Of a stretch of 64,000 bases of DNA, positions 24,332 to 33,082 are shown in pieces; positions within the stretch are counted from its first letter, which is position 1; every line of letters starts with the position of its first letter. The stretch is from the NCBI RefSeq assembly GCF_004000605.1, contig NZ_CP018911.1, positions 2,833,001-2,897,000 of the forward strand. The letters are read 5' to 3'. The stretch comes from Glycocaulis alkaliphilus. GTDB lineage: Bacteria; Pseudomonadota; Alphaproteobacteria; Caulobacterales; Maricaulaceae. The notes below the pieces were generated by a model. It saw only the letters and a list, made by a program, of their open reading frames with translations. It searched no databases and was not told the origin of the DNA. Position numbers and translations under genes: made by a program.

Positions 24332-25744
24332 ATGGACGGACACACCACATCATCCAGCACGCTGGACGCGGTTCTGGCCCGTCAGGAGGCCGATTTCGAG
24401 GCGGCGCTGGCGCGCTATGACCAGCTCCTGCGCATCCAGTCCATCTCCACCGATCCGGCCTACAAGGCCGAGTGCCTTAAAGCGGCCCAGAGCCTTGCCG
24501 ATGAGCTGACCTCGCTGGGGTTTGCGGCGCGCGTGGCACCGTCGACCGGCCATCCCATGGTGGTCGCCCACCATGAGGGGGCAAGCGCCGATGCGCCCCA
24601 CGTATTGTTCTACGGCCATTACGATGTGCAGCCGGTTGATCCGCTGGAGCTGTGGGAGGCGGACCCGTTCGAGCCGGAGATCAAGACCAGAGCCGATGGA
24701 TCGAAATACATCCGTGCGCGCGGCGCCGCCGATGACAAGGGCCAGCTGCGCACCTTCATTGAGGCCTGCCGCGCCTGGAAGGAAGAGACCGGATCGCTGC
24801 CCTGCAAGGTGACGATCTTCTTTGAGGGCGAGGAGGAAAGCGGCTCCCCGAGCCTTGAAGCCTGGCTGAACGAGCATGGCGACGAGATCAAGGCCGACTT
24901 CGCGCTCGTGTGCGACACCAATATGTGGGACCGCAAGACCCCCGCCATTACCGCGAGCCTTCGCGGCATGACCGCAGGCGAAGTGACGTTGAAAGCGGCG
25001 AGCCGCGATCTGCATTCCGGGCTCTATGGCGGCGCGGCGCGTAACCCGATCACGCTGCTGACGCAGATACTCGGCCAGCTCCATGACGAGACCGGCCGGG
25101 TGACCTTGCCCGGCTTCTATGATGGCGTGGAAGACGTGCCTGCGCCCGTGCTGGAACAATGGAAGGCGCTGAACTTCTCGGAAAACCGCTTCCTGGGCGA
25201 TATCGGCCTCTCCGTGCCTGCAGGCGAACAGGGCCGGATGGTGCTCGAACAGATCTGGACGCGCCCCACGGCCGAGATCAACGGCATTATTGGCGGCTAT
25301 ACGGGAGAGGGCTTCAAGACCGTGATCCCGGCGCAGGCCAGCGCGAAAATCTCCTTCCGCCTGGTGCCTGGGCAGGACCCGGAGAAGGTGTGGAAGGCGT
25401 TCGAAGCGCATGTGACCAGCCGCCTGCCCGCAGACTGTGAAGCCGTGTTCCTGCGCCGCGATACCGGCGCGCCCGCGCTCAGCGTGGACGTGACCAATCC
25501 GGCCCTGCAGGCCTGCGTGGAGGCGCTGCGCGATGAGTGGGAGACCGAGCCCGCCCTGATGGGCTGCGGCGGCTCCATACCCATTGTGGGCGATTTCAAG
25601 CGGCATCTGGGCATGGATACCATCCTCGCCGGCTTCGGCCTTGAGGACGACAATATCCACAGCCCGAACGAGAAGTACGAGCTGGAGAGCTTCCGCAAGG
25701 GCATACGCTCCTGGGCGCGGATACTGGACCGTCTGGCGGCATAA
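24332..25744 (+). CDS. M20-family metallopeptidase (dipeptidase)
   Basis: This 470-residue di-zinc peptidase has metal ligands and catalytic residues in YGHYDVQPVD (His and Asp), RGAADDKGQL (bridging Asp), FEGEEESGS (general base Glu-Glu) and ALVCDTNMW. A dimerisation lid domain follows from about residue 205. It belongs to the dipeptidase/CNDP-like group of M20 and should act in the cytosol on dipeptides. CGGAGAGATC precedes the start. No operon partner is seen. Confidence 0.92.
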   Translation: MDGHTTSSSTLDAVLARQEADFEAALARYDQLLRIQSISTDPAYKAECLKAAQSLADELTSLGFAARVAPSTGHPMVVAHHEGASADAPHVLFYGHYDVQPVDPLELWEADPFEPEIKTRADGSKYIRARGAADDKGQLRTFIEACRAWKEETGSLPCKVTIFFEGEEESGSPSLEAWLNEHGDEIKADFALVCDTNMWDRKTPAITASLRGMTAGEVTLKAASRDLHSGLYGGAARNPITLLTQILGQLHDETGRVTLPGFYDGVEDVPAPVLEQWKALNFSENRFLGDIGLSVPAGEQGRMVLEQIWTRPTAEINGIIGGYTGEGFKTVIPAQASAKISFRLVPGQDPEKVWKAFEAHVTSRLPADCEAVFLRRDTGAPALSVDVTNPALQACVEALRDEWETEPALMGCGGSIPIVGDFKRHLGMDTILAGFGLEDDNIHSPNEKYELESFRKGIRSWARILDRLAA

Positions 25745-25886
25745 CCCCCTCTTTCCTTGACTCTTGGCTGTCCCGCGCGTAATGCCACGCGCTCATAAGC
25801 AAGCGTAACTACCGCTTGCCTTGCCAGCACACGGAGCCGCATCCCGCATCGACGGGGCGGAACAACTCCCGGAGGCTGGGAAGGTG

Positions 25887-25924
25887 CCCTGCCCGGCGAA
25901 GGCTCGCCCGGCGGGGTGGTTTTG
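25887..25924 (+). terminator. Strong GC hairpin followed by T-run upstream of ffh
   Basis: The arms CCCTGCCCGGCGA and TCGCCCGGCGGGG pair with two mismatches and are followed by TGGTTTTG. It may terminate the M20 peptidase transcript 143 bp downstream of its stop, or act as a leader structure since the ffh ATG is only about 40 bp further on. Confidence 0.45.
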
Positions 25925-25963
25925 CGTTTGCGCGGTATGCAGACCAAGGGTTTGGACAGCGAT

Positions 25964-27487
25964 ATGTTCGACGCGCTGAGCGAAAGACTGTCAGGCGTAT
26001 TCGACCGGATCACCGGCCGGGGCGCGCTGTCTGAAAAGGACGTGGACGCGGCGCTGCGCGAGATACGCGTTGCCCTGCTGGAAGCCGATGTCGCTTTGCC
26101 TGCGGTGAAGGATTTCGTCTCCAAGGTCCGCGAGAAGGCGGTGGGCGAAACGGTCATCCGCTCGGTCGCGCCGGGCCAGCAGGTCATCAAGATCGTCCAT
26201 GACGGGCTTGTGGAGCTGCTGGGCGGTGAAGGTGAGCCAGAGCGTCTGTCGCTTGAAGGCGAGCCACCGGTCGCCATCCTCATGGCCGGCCTGCAGGGCT
26301 CAGGCAAGACCACCACCACCGCCAAGATCGCCAAGCGCATCGCGGAGCGCGAGAAGAAGAAGGTGCTCGTCGCCTCGCTCGACACGCGCCGCCCGGCCGC
26401 CATGGAACAGCTGGCCCAGATGGCCGAGAAGGCCGGTGTGCCGAGCCTGCCCATCGTTGCCGGCCAGACTGCGGTAGAGATCGCGCGCCGGGCGATGAGT
26501 GCTGCCCGCCTGCAGGGCTTTGACGTCGTCATCCTCGATACGGCAGGGCGCACCACGCTGGATGAGGAAATGATGGGCGAGGCGGCGAAAATCGCCTCCG
26601 AGACCCGCCCACGCGAGATCCTGCTGGTCGCCGATGCGCTGACCGGTCAGGACGCGGTGGAAACCGCCAAGCGCTTCAACGAGCGGCTGAAACTGACCGG
26701 GCTTGTCCTCACCCGCATGGATGGTGACGGGCGTGGCGGCGCGGCCCTCTCCATGCGCTGGGTCACGGGCCTGCCGATCAAATTCCTCGGCACGTCGGAA
26801 AAGATCGATGGCCTCGATGCGTTTGACGCCAAGCGCCTTGCGGGCCGAATCCTCGGGCGCGGCGACATCGTCTCGCTGGTGGAAAAGGCCGCTGCCGAAA
26901 TCGACCACGACAAGGCCGAAGCCCTCGCCAAGAAGATGGCCAAGGGCAAGTTCGACCTCAATGATCTGCGCGACCAGCTGGTCCAGCTGCAGAAAATGGG
27001 CGGTCTTGGCGGCATCATGGGCCTGCTGCCCGGCATGAACAAGCAGATGAAGGCGCAGGCCGCCGCGAGCGGCTTTGACGACAAGGCGCTCAAACGCCAG
27101 GAAGCCATCATCCTCTCCATGACGCCGCAGGAACGCGCCAAGCCGGACCTCCTCAAAGCCAGCCGGAAAAAGCGTATCGCCGCAGGCGCTGGCGTCGGCG
27201 TGCCGGAGGTGAACCGGCTTCTCAAAATGCACATCCAGATGGCCGACATGATGAAGCGCGCCGGCAAGGGCAAGGGTCTTCCCGGTATGCCGGGCGGGCG
27301 CATGCCGCCGGGAATGGGCGCTGGCATGGGCGGCCTGGGAGGGCTTGGTGGCGGCCTCGGGGGCGCTGCCGATGACCTCCTGAAAGGAAAATCCCCAGCG
27401 GGATTAAGTGGTTTGCCGGGCCTGCCGGGCACTGGCGCACCTTTGGGGCCTGATGGCCTGCCGCCCGGCTTCCCGAAGAAGAAATAA
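25964..27487 (+). CDS. ffh: Signal recognition particle protein Ffh
   Basis: The 507-residue GTPase directs nascent membrane proteins to FtsY and SecYEG. The N domain comes first, then the G domain with P-loop [35 protein letters not shown] and [14 protein letters not shown]. The methionine-rich M domain has [11 protein letters not shown] and [13 protein letters not shown]. The C-terminal tail is an unusual Gly/Met/Pro-rich low-complexity stretch of about 75 residues. The start [13 protein letters not shown] matches the family; the upstream frame to 25916 is not used. Confidence 0.97.
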   Translation: MFDALSERLSGVFDRITGRGALSEKDVDAALREIRVALLEADVALPAVKDFVSKVREKAVGETVIRSVAPGQQVIKIVHDGLVELLGGEGEPERLSLEGEPPVAILMAGLQGSGKTTTTAKIAKRIAEREKKKVLVASLDTRRPAAMEQLAQMAEKAGVPSLPIVAGQTAVEIARRAMSAARLQGFDVVILDTAGRTTLDEEMMGEAAKIASETRPREILLVADALTGQDAVETAKRFNERLKLTGLVLTRMDGDGRGGAALSMRWVTGLPIKFLGTSEKIDGLDAFDAKRLAGRILGRGDIVSLVEKAAAEIDHDKAEALAKKMAKGKFDLNDLRDQLVQLQKMGGLGGIMGLLPGMNKQMKAQAAASGFDDKALKRQEAIILSMTPQERAKPDLLKASRKKRIAAGAGVGVPEVNRLLKMHIQMADMMKRAGKGKGLPGMPGGRMPPGMGAGMGGLGGLGGGLGGAADDLLKGKSPAGLSGLPGLPGTGAPLGPDGLPPGFPKKK

Positions 27488-27516
27488 TCGTTTCAACACC
27501 AAAAGGACTATCGAAA

Positions 27517-28011
27517 ATGGCCGTTAAAATCCGTCTTGCCCGCGCGGGCGCCAAGAAACGCCCTTACTATCGCATCGTCGTGGCTGACAGCCGCGATCCC
27601 CGCGATGGCCGCTTCATCGAGCGTATCGGTTCCTACAACCCGATGCTGCCGAAAGACCACGCCGAGCGCGTGACCTTCGACGCCGAGAAAGCCGCCGCCT
27701 GGATCAAGAAAGGCGCCAAGCCGACCGACCGCGTCGCGCGCTTCCTCGCCGCTGAAGGGCTCTATGAGTGGAAAGCGGGCAACAACCCGAAAAAGGCCGA
27801 GCCGGGCCAGGCCGCCAAGGAGCGTGCTGCCGAGCGCGCCGAGAAGGAAGAAGCCAAGAAGGCTGCCGAAGCCGAAGCCAAGGCCGCGCCTGCTGAGGAA
27901 GTAGCAGAAGAAGCACCTGCCGAAGAGCCGGCTGCTGAAGAAGCTGCCGCCGAGGCCCCGGCCGAAGAGGCCGCTGCCGAGGAAGCCCCGGCTGAAGAAG
28001 AAAAGGCTTAA
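27517..28011 (+). CDS. rpsP: 30S ribosomal protein S16 with long C-terminal extension
   Basis: The first 80-85 residues are standard S16 ([20 protein letters not shown], then [16 protein letters not shown]). The remaining roughly 80 residues form an Ala/Glu/Lys-rich low-complexity tail (repeated AEEA and APAEE units), making 164 in all against 80-100 in most bacteria. Alphaproteobacteria often carry shorter forms of such tails. It is the first gene of the rpsP-rimM-trmD-rplS operon, 29 bp after ffh, with AAGGA before the start. Confidence 0.96.
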   Translation: MAVKIRLARAGAKKRPYYRIVVADSRDPRDGRFIERIGSYNPMLPKDHAERVTFDAEKAAAWIKKGAKPTDRVARFLAAEGLYEWKAGNNPKKAEPGQAAKERAAERAEKEEAKKAAEAEAKAAPAEEVAEEAPAEEPAAEEAAAEAPAEEAAAEEAPAEEEKA

Positions 28012-28024
28012 TCAGCCTCAACGT

Positions 28025-28131
28025 CGTCATTCCCGCGCAGGCGGGAATCCAGCAGCTGCTGGCATCTGCCGGCACAAGCAGATCGACTGGATTCCGGACA
28101 GCCCTTCATCCGAAGGGCTTCCGGAATGACG
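28025..28131. repeat. Palindrome-ended intergenic repeat (MITE-like) between rpsP and rimM
   Basis: The ends CGTCATTCC and GGAATGACG are perfect 9 bp inverted repeats. Inside are hairpins TCCCGC/GCGGGA and GCCCTTC/GAAGGGC. Elements with CGTCATTCC ends occur scattered in many bacterial genomes. It lies in the transcribed gap of the ribosomal operon and has no coding potential. Confidence 0.65.
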
Positions 28132-28149
28132 AGATGAGATGATGATCCC

Positions 28150-28674
28150 ATGACCAACCCCCTCATCGTCATTGCCGCCATTGTGGGCGCCCATGGGGTG
28201 AGGGGCGAGGCGAAGCTGCGCGCCTTCGGCGATGCGGCCAATGTCGCCTCCTACGGCCCTTTCCTGGATAAGGACGGCAAGGCGATCCTCACGCCGAAAA
28301 CCGCCCGCTCATCGGGGGGTGAGGCCGTGATCGTCTCCTTTAAAGAGCCCGTCACCCGCGAGCAGATCATGGCGATGAAGGGCACGCTCCTGCATGTTCC
28401 CCGCTCCGCCCTGCCCGAGCCGGACGAGGACGAGTTCTACTATACCGACCTTATCGGCATGCACGCCGAGCATATGGATGGCTCACCCGCAGGCCGGGTG
28501 AAGGCCGTGCATGATTTCGGCGCGGGCGACATACTGGAGCTGACCGGGCCAGATGGCGCGCTCTTCATCCCCTTCACCCGCGAGGCCGTGCCGGTGGTGG
28601 AGATTGCCAAGTCCCGCCTCGTCATCAACCCGCCCGAAGCGATCAATGCGGACGATGAAGGGGTTGAGGGGTAG
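28150..28674 (+). CDS. rimM: Ribosome maturation factor RimM
   Basis: The 174-residue two-domain protein has an N-terminal RimM barrel (VIAAIVGAHGVRGEAKLRAF) and a C-terminal PRC-barrel (FYYTDLIGMHAEHMDG, then VKAVHDFGAGDILEL and ALFIPFTREAVPVVEI). It assists 30S head assembly by binding S19. Its position after rpsP is conserved, but it is followed by an extra gene rather than by trmD. Confidence 0.96.
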   Translation: MTNPLIVIAAIVGAHGVRGEAKLRAFGDAANVASYGPFLDKDGKAILTPKTARSSGGEAVIVSFKEPVTREQIMAMKGTLLHVPRSALPEPDEDEFYYTDLIGMHAEHMDGSPAGRVKAVHDFGAGDILELTGPDGALFIPFTREAVPVVEIAKSRLVINPPEAINADDEGVEG

Positions 28675-28676
28675 CC

Positions 28677-29381
28677 ATGCGCAGCAAAGATGAAATCATT
28701 TCCGAGATAAGGCGCGTGGCGGCGAAGTTGGGGCGCGCTCCAGGTCGGGATGCTTTCGAGGGCCAAACCGGCATCCGCAAACCCGAGTGGCATGGTGTTC
28801 ATTGGCGAAGCTGGGGAGACGCTCTTAAGGACGCGGGTTTCGAGCCCAACAAGAAAACCGAAAGGCTGCCGTCCGAGGACGTATTATCTCATTATATCGA
28901 TGCTATCAGACGTTTCGGACGCGTACCGGCGCACATCGACCTTCGGATGTATGCGAAAGAGAAGCCGGGCTTTCCCGGCCACACCACCTTCAACGGGCAC
29001 TTCGGGTCGAAAGCCGGGCTTCTTGACGCTCTAGAACGCTGGATAGCGGACAAGCCGGAGTTTGATGACATCCGTGAACTGTTGCCGAATGAGCCAACAA
29101 GCTCTGGTGAGAAGCCAGCCCCGGCTGACGGCTATGTATACCTGCTAAAGTCCGGCACCCACTTTAAGATCGGACGGTCGGACAATCTGGAACGCCGGAT
29201 CAAAGAGGTCAGCGTCAGCCTTCCAGAAGCAACGACACTCGAACACGCTATTAAAACCGATGATCCGGTCGGCATTGAAGCATACTGGCACAGCAGGTTT
29301 GCTGACCGGCGCGCCGGTGGCGAATGGTTCAAGCTGACGCCTGCTGATCTGCGCGCTTTCAAGCGCCGCAAGTTTCAATAG
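28677..29381 (+). CDS. GIY-YIG protein with two homing-endonuclease-associated repeats, inserted in the operon
   Basis: The 234-residue protein has two related helical repeats at about residues 6-57 and 68-122. They share the pattern aromatic/Gly-Arg-x-Pro followed by a Phe or Trp-Gly segment, as in homing-endonuclease-associated DNA-binding repeats. The C-terminal T5orf172/MUG113-type GIY-YIG domain has GYVYLLKSG (152-160), FKIGRS (163-168), ERRIKEV, and Glu in GIEAYWHSRF. It starts 2 bp after the rimM stop and ends 12 bp before trmD, so it is expressed with the operon. Its composition is slightly more AT-rich. Confidence 0.8.
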   Translation: MRSKDEIISEIRRVAAKLGRAPGRDAFEGQTGIRKPEWHGVHWRSWGDALKDAGFEPNKKTERLPSEDVLSHYIDAIRRFGRVPAHIDLRMYAKEKPGFPGHTTFNGHFGSKAGLLDALERWIADKPEFDDIRELLPNEPTSSGEKPAPADGYVYLLKSGTHFKIGRSDNLERRIKEVSVSLPEATTLEHAIKTDDPVGIEAYWHSRFADRRAGGEWFKLTPADLRAFKRRKFQ

Positions 29382-29393
29382 CAGGCTAACCCC

Positions 29394-30098
29394 ATGACCT
29401 TCACCGCCACCGTTCTCACCCTCTATCCGGAAGCCTTTCCCGGCGCGCTGGGCGTGTCGCTGATCGGCACTGCGCTCAAAGAGGGCAAATGGGCGCTAGA
29501 GACTGTGGACATCCGCGCATTTTCCCGTCATAAGCACGCCTCCGTTGATGACACCCCCGCTGGCGGCGGCCCTGGAATGGTGCTGCGCCCGGATGTGATT
29601 GCGGAAGCGGTAGACAGTGTGGAGCGCAAGGCGCGCCCGCTGATCTGCCTCACACCGCGCGGCAAACCGCTCACCCAGACGATGGTCCGGGAGTGGGCGG
29701 AAGGGCCGGGCGTGATTTTGGTATGCGGGCGCTTTGAAGGCTTCGACCAGAGGGTCATCGAGGCGCGCGGCATGGAAGAGGTAAGCGTCGGCGATGCCGT
29801 CCTTGCCGGTGGAGAGATACCCGCGCAATACCTCATCGAGGCGTGCGTGCGGCTGATCCCCGGCGTACTGGGCAAAATGGCATCAACCGAGGACGAGAGT
29901 TTCGAGGGTGATCTCCTCGAATATCCCCAATACACCCGCCCGCGGGTGTGGGAGGGACGGGAGATCCCCGAAGTGCTGCTGGGCGGCGACCATGGAAAGG
30001 TCGCCAAATGGCGGCGCGAGCAGGCAGAACAGGCAACGAAGGACCGCCGTCCGGATCTCTGGGCGAGACATCAGCGGCGGGATGGAGAGACGAGATGA
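29394..30098 (+). CDS. trmD: tRNA (guanine-N1)-methyltransferase TrmD
   Basis: The 234-residue SPOUT-class enzyme methylates G37 of tRNAs, preventing frameshifts. Motifs are [12 protein letters not shown] at the N-terminus, the [16 protein letters not shown] loop, [11 protein letters not shown], the knot segments [16 protein letters not shown] and [14 protein letters not shown], and the ALVLIEA-type helix region [13 protein letters not shown]. It overlaps rplS by 4 nt. Length is normal. Confidence 0.97.
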   Translation: MTFTATVLTLYPEAFPGALGVSLIGTALKEGKWALETVDIRAFSRHKHASVDDTPAGGGPGMVLRPDVIAEAVDSVERKARPLICLTPRGKPLTQTMVREWAEGPGVILVCGRFEGFDQRVIEARGMEEVSVGDAVLAGGEIPAQYLIEACVRLIPGVLGKMASTEDESFEGDLLEYPQYTRPRVWEGREIPEVLLGGDHGKVAKWRREQAEQATKDRRPDLWARHQRRDGETR

Positions 30099-30478
30099 AC
30101 CTCATTCAGAAGCTCGAGCAGGAAGAAGCCACGCGCGTTCTTGGCGAGAAGGTGCTCCCGGAATTTTCCGCCGGTGACACGCTGATCGTCGGCGTGCGCA
30201 TCCGCGAAGGCGAGCGCGAGCGCGTCCAGCGCTTTGAAGGCGTCTGTATCGCGCGCTCAGGCGGCGGGCTCAATGAGAGCTTCACCGTGCGCAAGATCTC
30301 GTTTGGCGAAGGCGTCGAGCGCGTATTCCCGCTCTACTCGCCGCTGATCGACAGCATCGAGGTGAAGCGCAAGGGCCATGTGCGCCGCGCCAAGCTCTAC
30401 TATCTGCGCGACCGCCGCGGCAAATCTGCCCGTATCGCCGAGCGCACCTCGGGCCACGGCATCGAGAGCCGCGACTAA
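30095..30478 (+). CDS. rplS: 50S ribosomal protein L19
   Basis: This 127-residue L19 has the core [20 protein letters not shown], the [23 protein letters not shown] block and the C-terminal [18 protein letters not shown]. The start ATG 30095 overlaps the trmD stop (ATGA) and follows GGAGAGACG; the frame opens earlier at 29948, but that is trmD in another frame. It is the last gene of the operon and is followed by a terminator. Confidence 0.97.
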   Translation: MNLIQKLEQEEATRVLGEKVLPEFSAGDTLIVGVRIREGERERVQRFEGVCIARSGGGLNESFTVRKISFGEGVERVFPLYSPLIDSIEVKRKGHVRRAKLYYLRDRRGKSARIAERTSGHGIESRD

Positions 30479-30505
30479 TTTTTTCGGCTTTGCTGGAATG
30501 CAAAG

Positions 30506-30533
30506 ACGCCCATCGGCAACGGTGGGCGTTTTT
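30506..30533 (+). terminator. Intrinsic terminator of the rpsP-rplS operon
   Basis: The arms ACGCCCATCG and CGGTGGGCGT (one G-T pair) around GCAA are followed by TTTTTC. It lies 28 bp after the rplS stop. Confidence 0.85.
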
Positions 30534-30634
30534 CGTGTTTACATTCCGCCCGGCCGTCATGGATTTGTCACTGCCACTGACACGTCAGACCGGCTAACCT
30601 CCCGGCCGAAACGAATCCAGCCTTGGGGGCCATC

Positions 30635-31717
30635 ATGTCATTCCTGCGCACCAGTCTTCTCCTGCCTGCCCTGCTCGTAGCGCTGGCCGCCTGCAATCCG
30701 GCAGACGAGCCGCCCGCCGGGGACGTGGCCCCGCCCCAAGGCGCGCCTGATGCAATTTCCGGCCAGCTGGCCGAGGATGCCGGTGAAATCGGCACCTTCC
30801 CCACGCTGACGGGCGAGCTGCCCGCCATCATCGCCCACCGGGGCGCCAGCGGATATTTCCCCGAGCATACCCTGCCCGCCTTCCAGCTCGCCAATGAGCA
30901 GGGCGCGGACATTCTCGAACCCGATCTGATGGTCTCGCGCGACGGCGTGCTGATCGTGCGTCACGACCCCTACCTCTCCACTTCCACCGATGTGGAAGCC
31001 CGCGAGGAGTTTGCCGACCGCCGCCGCGAACTGATGGGCCGCAATGACTGGTGGGTGATGGACTTCACCGCCGAGGAGCTGCAATCGCTCAACGCGCGCC
31101 AGGTCTTCCCCGACCGCTCGCAAGAGCATAATGACCGCTTCCCGCTTATGAGCTTTGGGGACTTCCTCGACATGGTGGACGGGATGCAGGCGCGCTGCCG
31201 CTGCGAAATCCCGGTCGAGCCTGAAATCAAGCTGCCGGCAGAGCACACCGCCATGGGGCTTGATCCGGCTCCCATCCTCATTGCAGAGCTGGAGGCGCGC
31301 GGCCTCAATACAGAAGACTCCCTCGTTATCATCCAGTCCTTTGACGCGCCCTTCCTGGAACGCCTGCGCCCGATGACGCCGCTGCCGCTGGCCATGCTGC
31401 ACTATGGTGACGAGGACGGCGGGAACATGAATGGCTACAGCCTCGAGCAGGTGGCAGAGTTCGCCGATGCCATCGGCGCCTACAAGGGCCTGCTGCTGAA
31501 CCCTGACGGCTCCAGCACCGGCTATCTCGAACGCGCCCATGCGCTGGGTCTGGTGGTCCACACCTGGACCCACCGCGATGACCGCCCCTCCTTGCTCACA
31601 GACGGCGATACCGATGACGAGCTTCGCGCCCTGTTCGCGCTGGGCGTGGACGGCGTGTTCACGGATTTTCCTGATACGGCGGTGCGCATCCGCGAGGAGA
31701 TGCTGAACGCGGAATAG
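30635..31717 (+). CDS. glpQ: Glycerophosphodiester phosphodiesterase, lipoprotein
   Basis: The 360-residue protein has a lipoprotein signal (LLVALAAC lipobox, Cys about residue 20) and a GDPD TIM barrel. Catalytic motifs are IAHRGASGYFPEHTLPAF, with the conserved His-Arg and Glu, DILEPDLMVSRDGVLIVRHD, and PVEPEIKLP. It should hydrolyse glycerophosphodiesters in the periplasm to glycerol-3-phosphate. ATG 30635 is preferred over the TTG at 30623. The oxidase gene downstream lies 58 bp away on the same strand. Confidence 0.92.
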   Translation: MSFLRTSLLLPALLVALAACNPADEPPAGDVAPPQGAPDAISGQLAEDAGEIGTFPTLTGELPAIIAHRGASGYFPEHTLPAFQLANEQGADILEPDLMVSRDGVLIVRHDPYLSTSTDVEAREEFADRRRELMGRNDWWVMDFTAEELQSLNARQVFPDRSQEHNDRFPLMSFGDFLDMVDGMQARCRCEIPVEPEIKLPAEHTAMGLDPAPILIAELEARGLNTEDSLVIIQSFDAPFLERLRPMTPLPLAMLHYGDEDGGNMNGYSLEQVAEFADAIGAYKGLLLNPDGSSTGYLERAHALGLVVHTWTHRDDRPSLLTDGDTDDELRALFALGVDGVFTDFPDTAVRIREEMLNAE

Positions 31718-31775
31718 ATTTTTTGCTGGGCTAAGGGCAGGCTTGGTGTCTTCGACATCCTCGTGAGGCCTGCCC

Positions 31776-32930
31776 ATGGACCGCCGTTCCGCCCTGAAAC
31801 TCCTGTCTGGCGCGGGGCTTGGCCTTGCCGCCGCGCCTCTGGTCTCTGCGGGCCGCGCAGGGGCACGCACGCCGTCACTGGACCAACCGCCCAACTTCGT
31901 GCCCGCCGACATCTCGCCCCGCCGGATCATCCGTCAGGTGGTGGGGCTGAGACCCTTTCGCGAGACGGGCTATGTGGTGCGCGCCGAGCGCTTTGACCGG
32001 CGCAAGACGCTGGTTCATCACTATGGCCATGGCGGCGCGGGCGTGACGATGAGCTGGGGCACCGCCGCCGAGGCCGAACGCGCGCTGCTGGCCGCCACAT
32101 CCGAGCGCTCCGTCGCCGTGCTGGGCTGCGGCGTGATCGGGCTGACGACGGCGTTGCTCCTGCGCCGCCGGGGCATGGATGTGACCATCTATGCAGACGC
32201 GCTGCCGCCCCATACCACGTCGAACATTGCCGGCGCGGTCTGGGGACCGTCCAGCCTCTATCGCCGCCATGCGGTGGACGAGGCCTTTGTGGCGCGCTTC
32301 GTGACGGCGGCACGCGTCAGTCAGCGCGCCTTCCAGCACTACGCACAAGACCCTCGCTACGGGGTGTACTGGCTGCGCCAGTATGATTTTTCCTTGCGCA
32401 CACCCGATGCCCCGCGCGAGCCGCAACCGCTCGACCATCTATATCCGGGCCTGATCCGTCATACCGACCCGGAGCGCTGGTTCGGCTATCCAAGCGTAGT
32501 TGAAAACCACGTGCTGATGATCGATCCGGACATATACTTACGCGCCCTGATGGGTGACTTCGAAAACGCGGGCGGGCGCATCGTCACGGCGCGCTTCGAG
32601 GATGTAGGCGATGTCTCGCGCCTCTCCGAGCGGGTGATCGTCAACTGCACGGGGCTCGGCGCGCGCGATCTCTTCGGCGATGACGAGCTGCGGCCCATGG
32701 CGGGCCAGCTGACCATGCTGCTGCCCCAGCCGGAGCTCGACTATGCCTATAGCGCCTCGGAGGGCGGGATACTCTACATGTTCCCGCGCCGCAGCTCGGT
32801 CGTGCTCGGCGGCACGACCGATCTGGATGTCGCAGACACCATGCCTTCAACGGAGGAAACTGCCCGCCAGCTCGACGGTCATGCCCGTATTGCAAGGCGG
32901 GTGGCAGGGATTGAGAGGGTGGGGGAGTAG
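31776..32930 (+). CDS. FAD-dependent D-amino-acid-oxidase-like protein, circularly permuted, Tat signal
   Basis: The 384-residue protein starts with a Tat-type leader (DRRSALKLL then a hydrophobic core). The FAD Rossmann motif VLGCGVIGLTTALLL lies at about 115-129 and the DAAO segment SNIAGAVWGPSS at 149-160. The block that ends ordinary D-amino acid oxidases (VGLRPFRETGYVVRAE, then HHYGHGGAGVTMSWGTA) is instead N-terminal at 56-97, before the Rossmann fold. The C-terminus ends right after the GGTTDLD strand. This is a circular permutation of the usual order. It would oxidise D-amino acids; substrate unknown. Confidence 0.85.
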   Translation: MDRRSALKLLSGAGLGLAAAPLVSAGRAGARTPSLDQPPNFVPADISPRRIIRQVVGLRPFRETGYVVRAERFDRRKTLVHHYGHGGAGVTMSWGTAAEAERALLAATSERSVAVLGCGVIGLTTALLLRRRGMDVTIYADALPPHTTSNIAGAVWGPSSLYRRHAVDEAFVARFVTAARVSQRAFQHYAQDPRYGVYWLRQYDFSLRTPDAPREPQPLDHLYPGLIRHTDPERWFGYPSVVENHVLMIDPDIYLRALMGDFENAGGRIVTARFEDVGDVSRLSERVIVNCTGLGARDLFGDDELRPMAGQLTMLLPQPELDYAYSASEGGILYMFPRRSSVVLGGTTDLDVADTMPSTEETARQLDGHARIARRVAGIERVGE

Positions 32931-32945
32931 AGGCAGCATCGTTTT

Positions 32946-33056
32946 CTCCCCCCGTTTACGGGGGGAGTGGCCCGAAGGGCCGAGGGGGGGATTTTGAAAA
33001 GAAAAGTGTCCCCCCTCCGTCAGCTGCGCTGACACCTCCCCCGTAAACGGGGGAGG
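32946..33056. repeat. Dispersed intergenic repeat, copy 1
   Basis: The element begins CTCCCCCCGTTTACGGGGGG and ends with the near-inverse CCCCGTAAACGGGGGAGG, with GGCCCGAAGGGCC inside. A second copy is at 38265-38387. The long stem would form a strong RNA hairpin on either strand. It begins 16 bp after the oxidase stop and ends 27 bp before the purA stop, so it can act as a bidirectional terminator there. Confidence 0.8.
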
Positions 33057-33082
33057 AAACCGTTCATCCCGCGGACCGGCGC

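Noticed and set aside
24350-25660. 436-codon minus-strand frame over the M20 peptidase gene
   Set aside because: Antisense shadow without recognisable domains.
25745-25963. SRP RNA or a riboswitch upstream of ffh
   Set aside because: The conserved SRP RNA tetraloop/asymmetric-loop sequence is absent, and no riboswitch core was recognised; only simple hairpins are seen.
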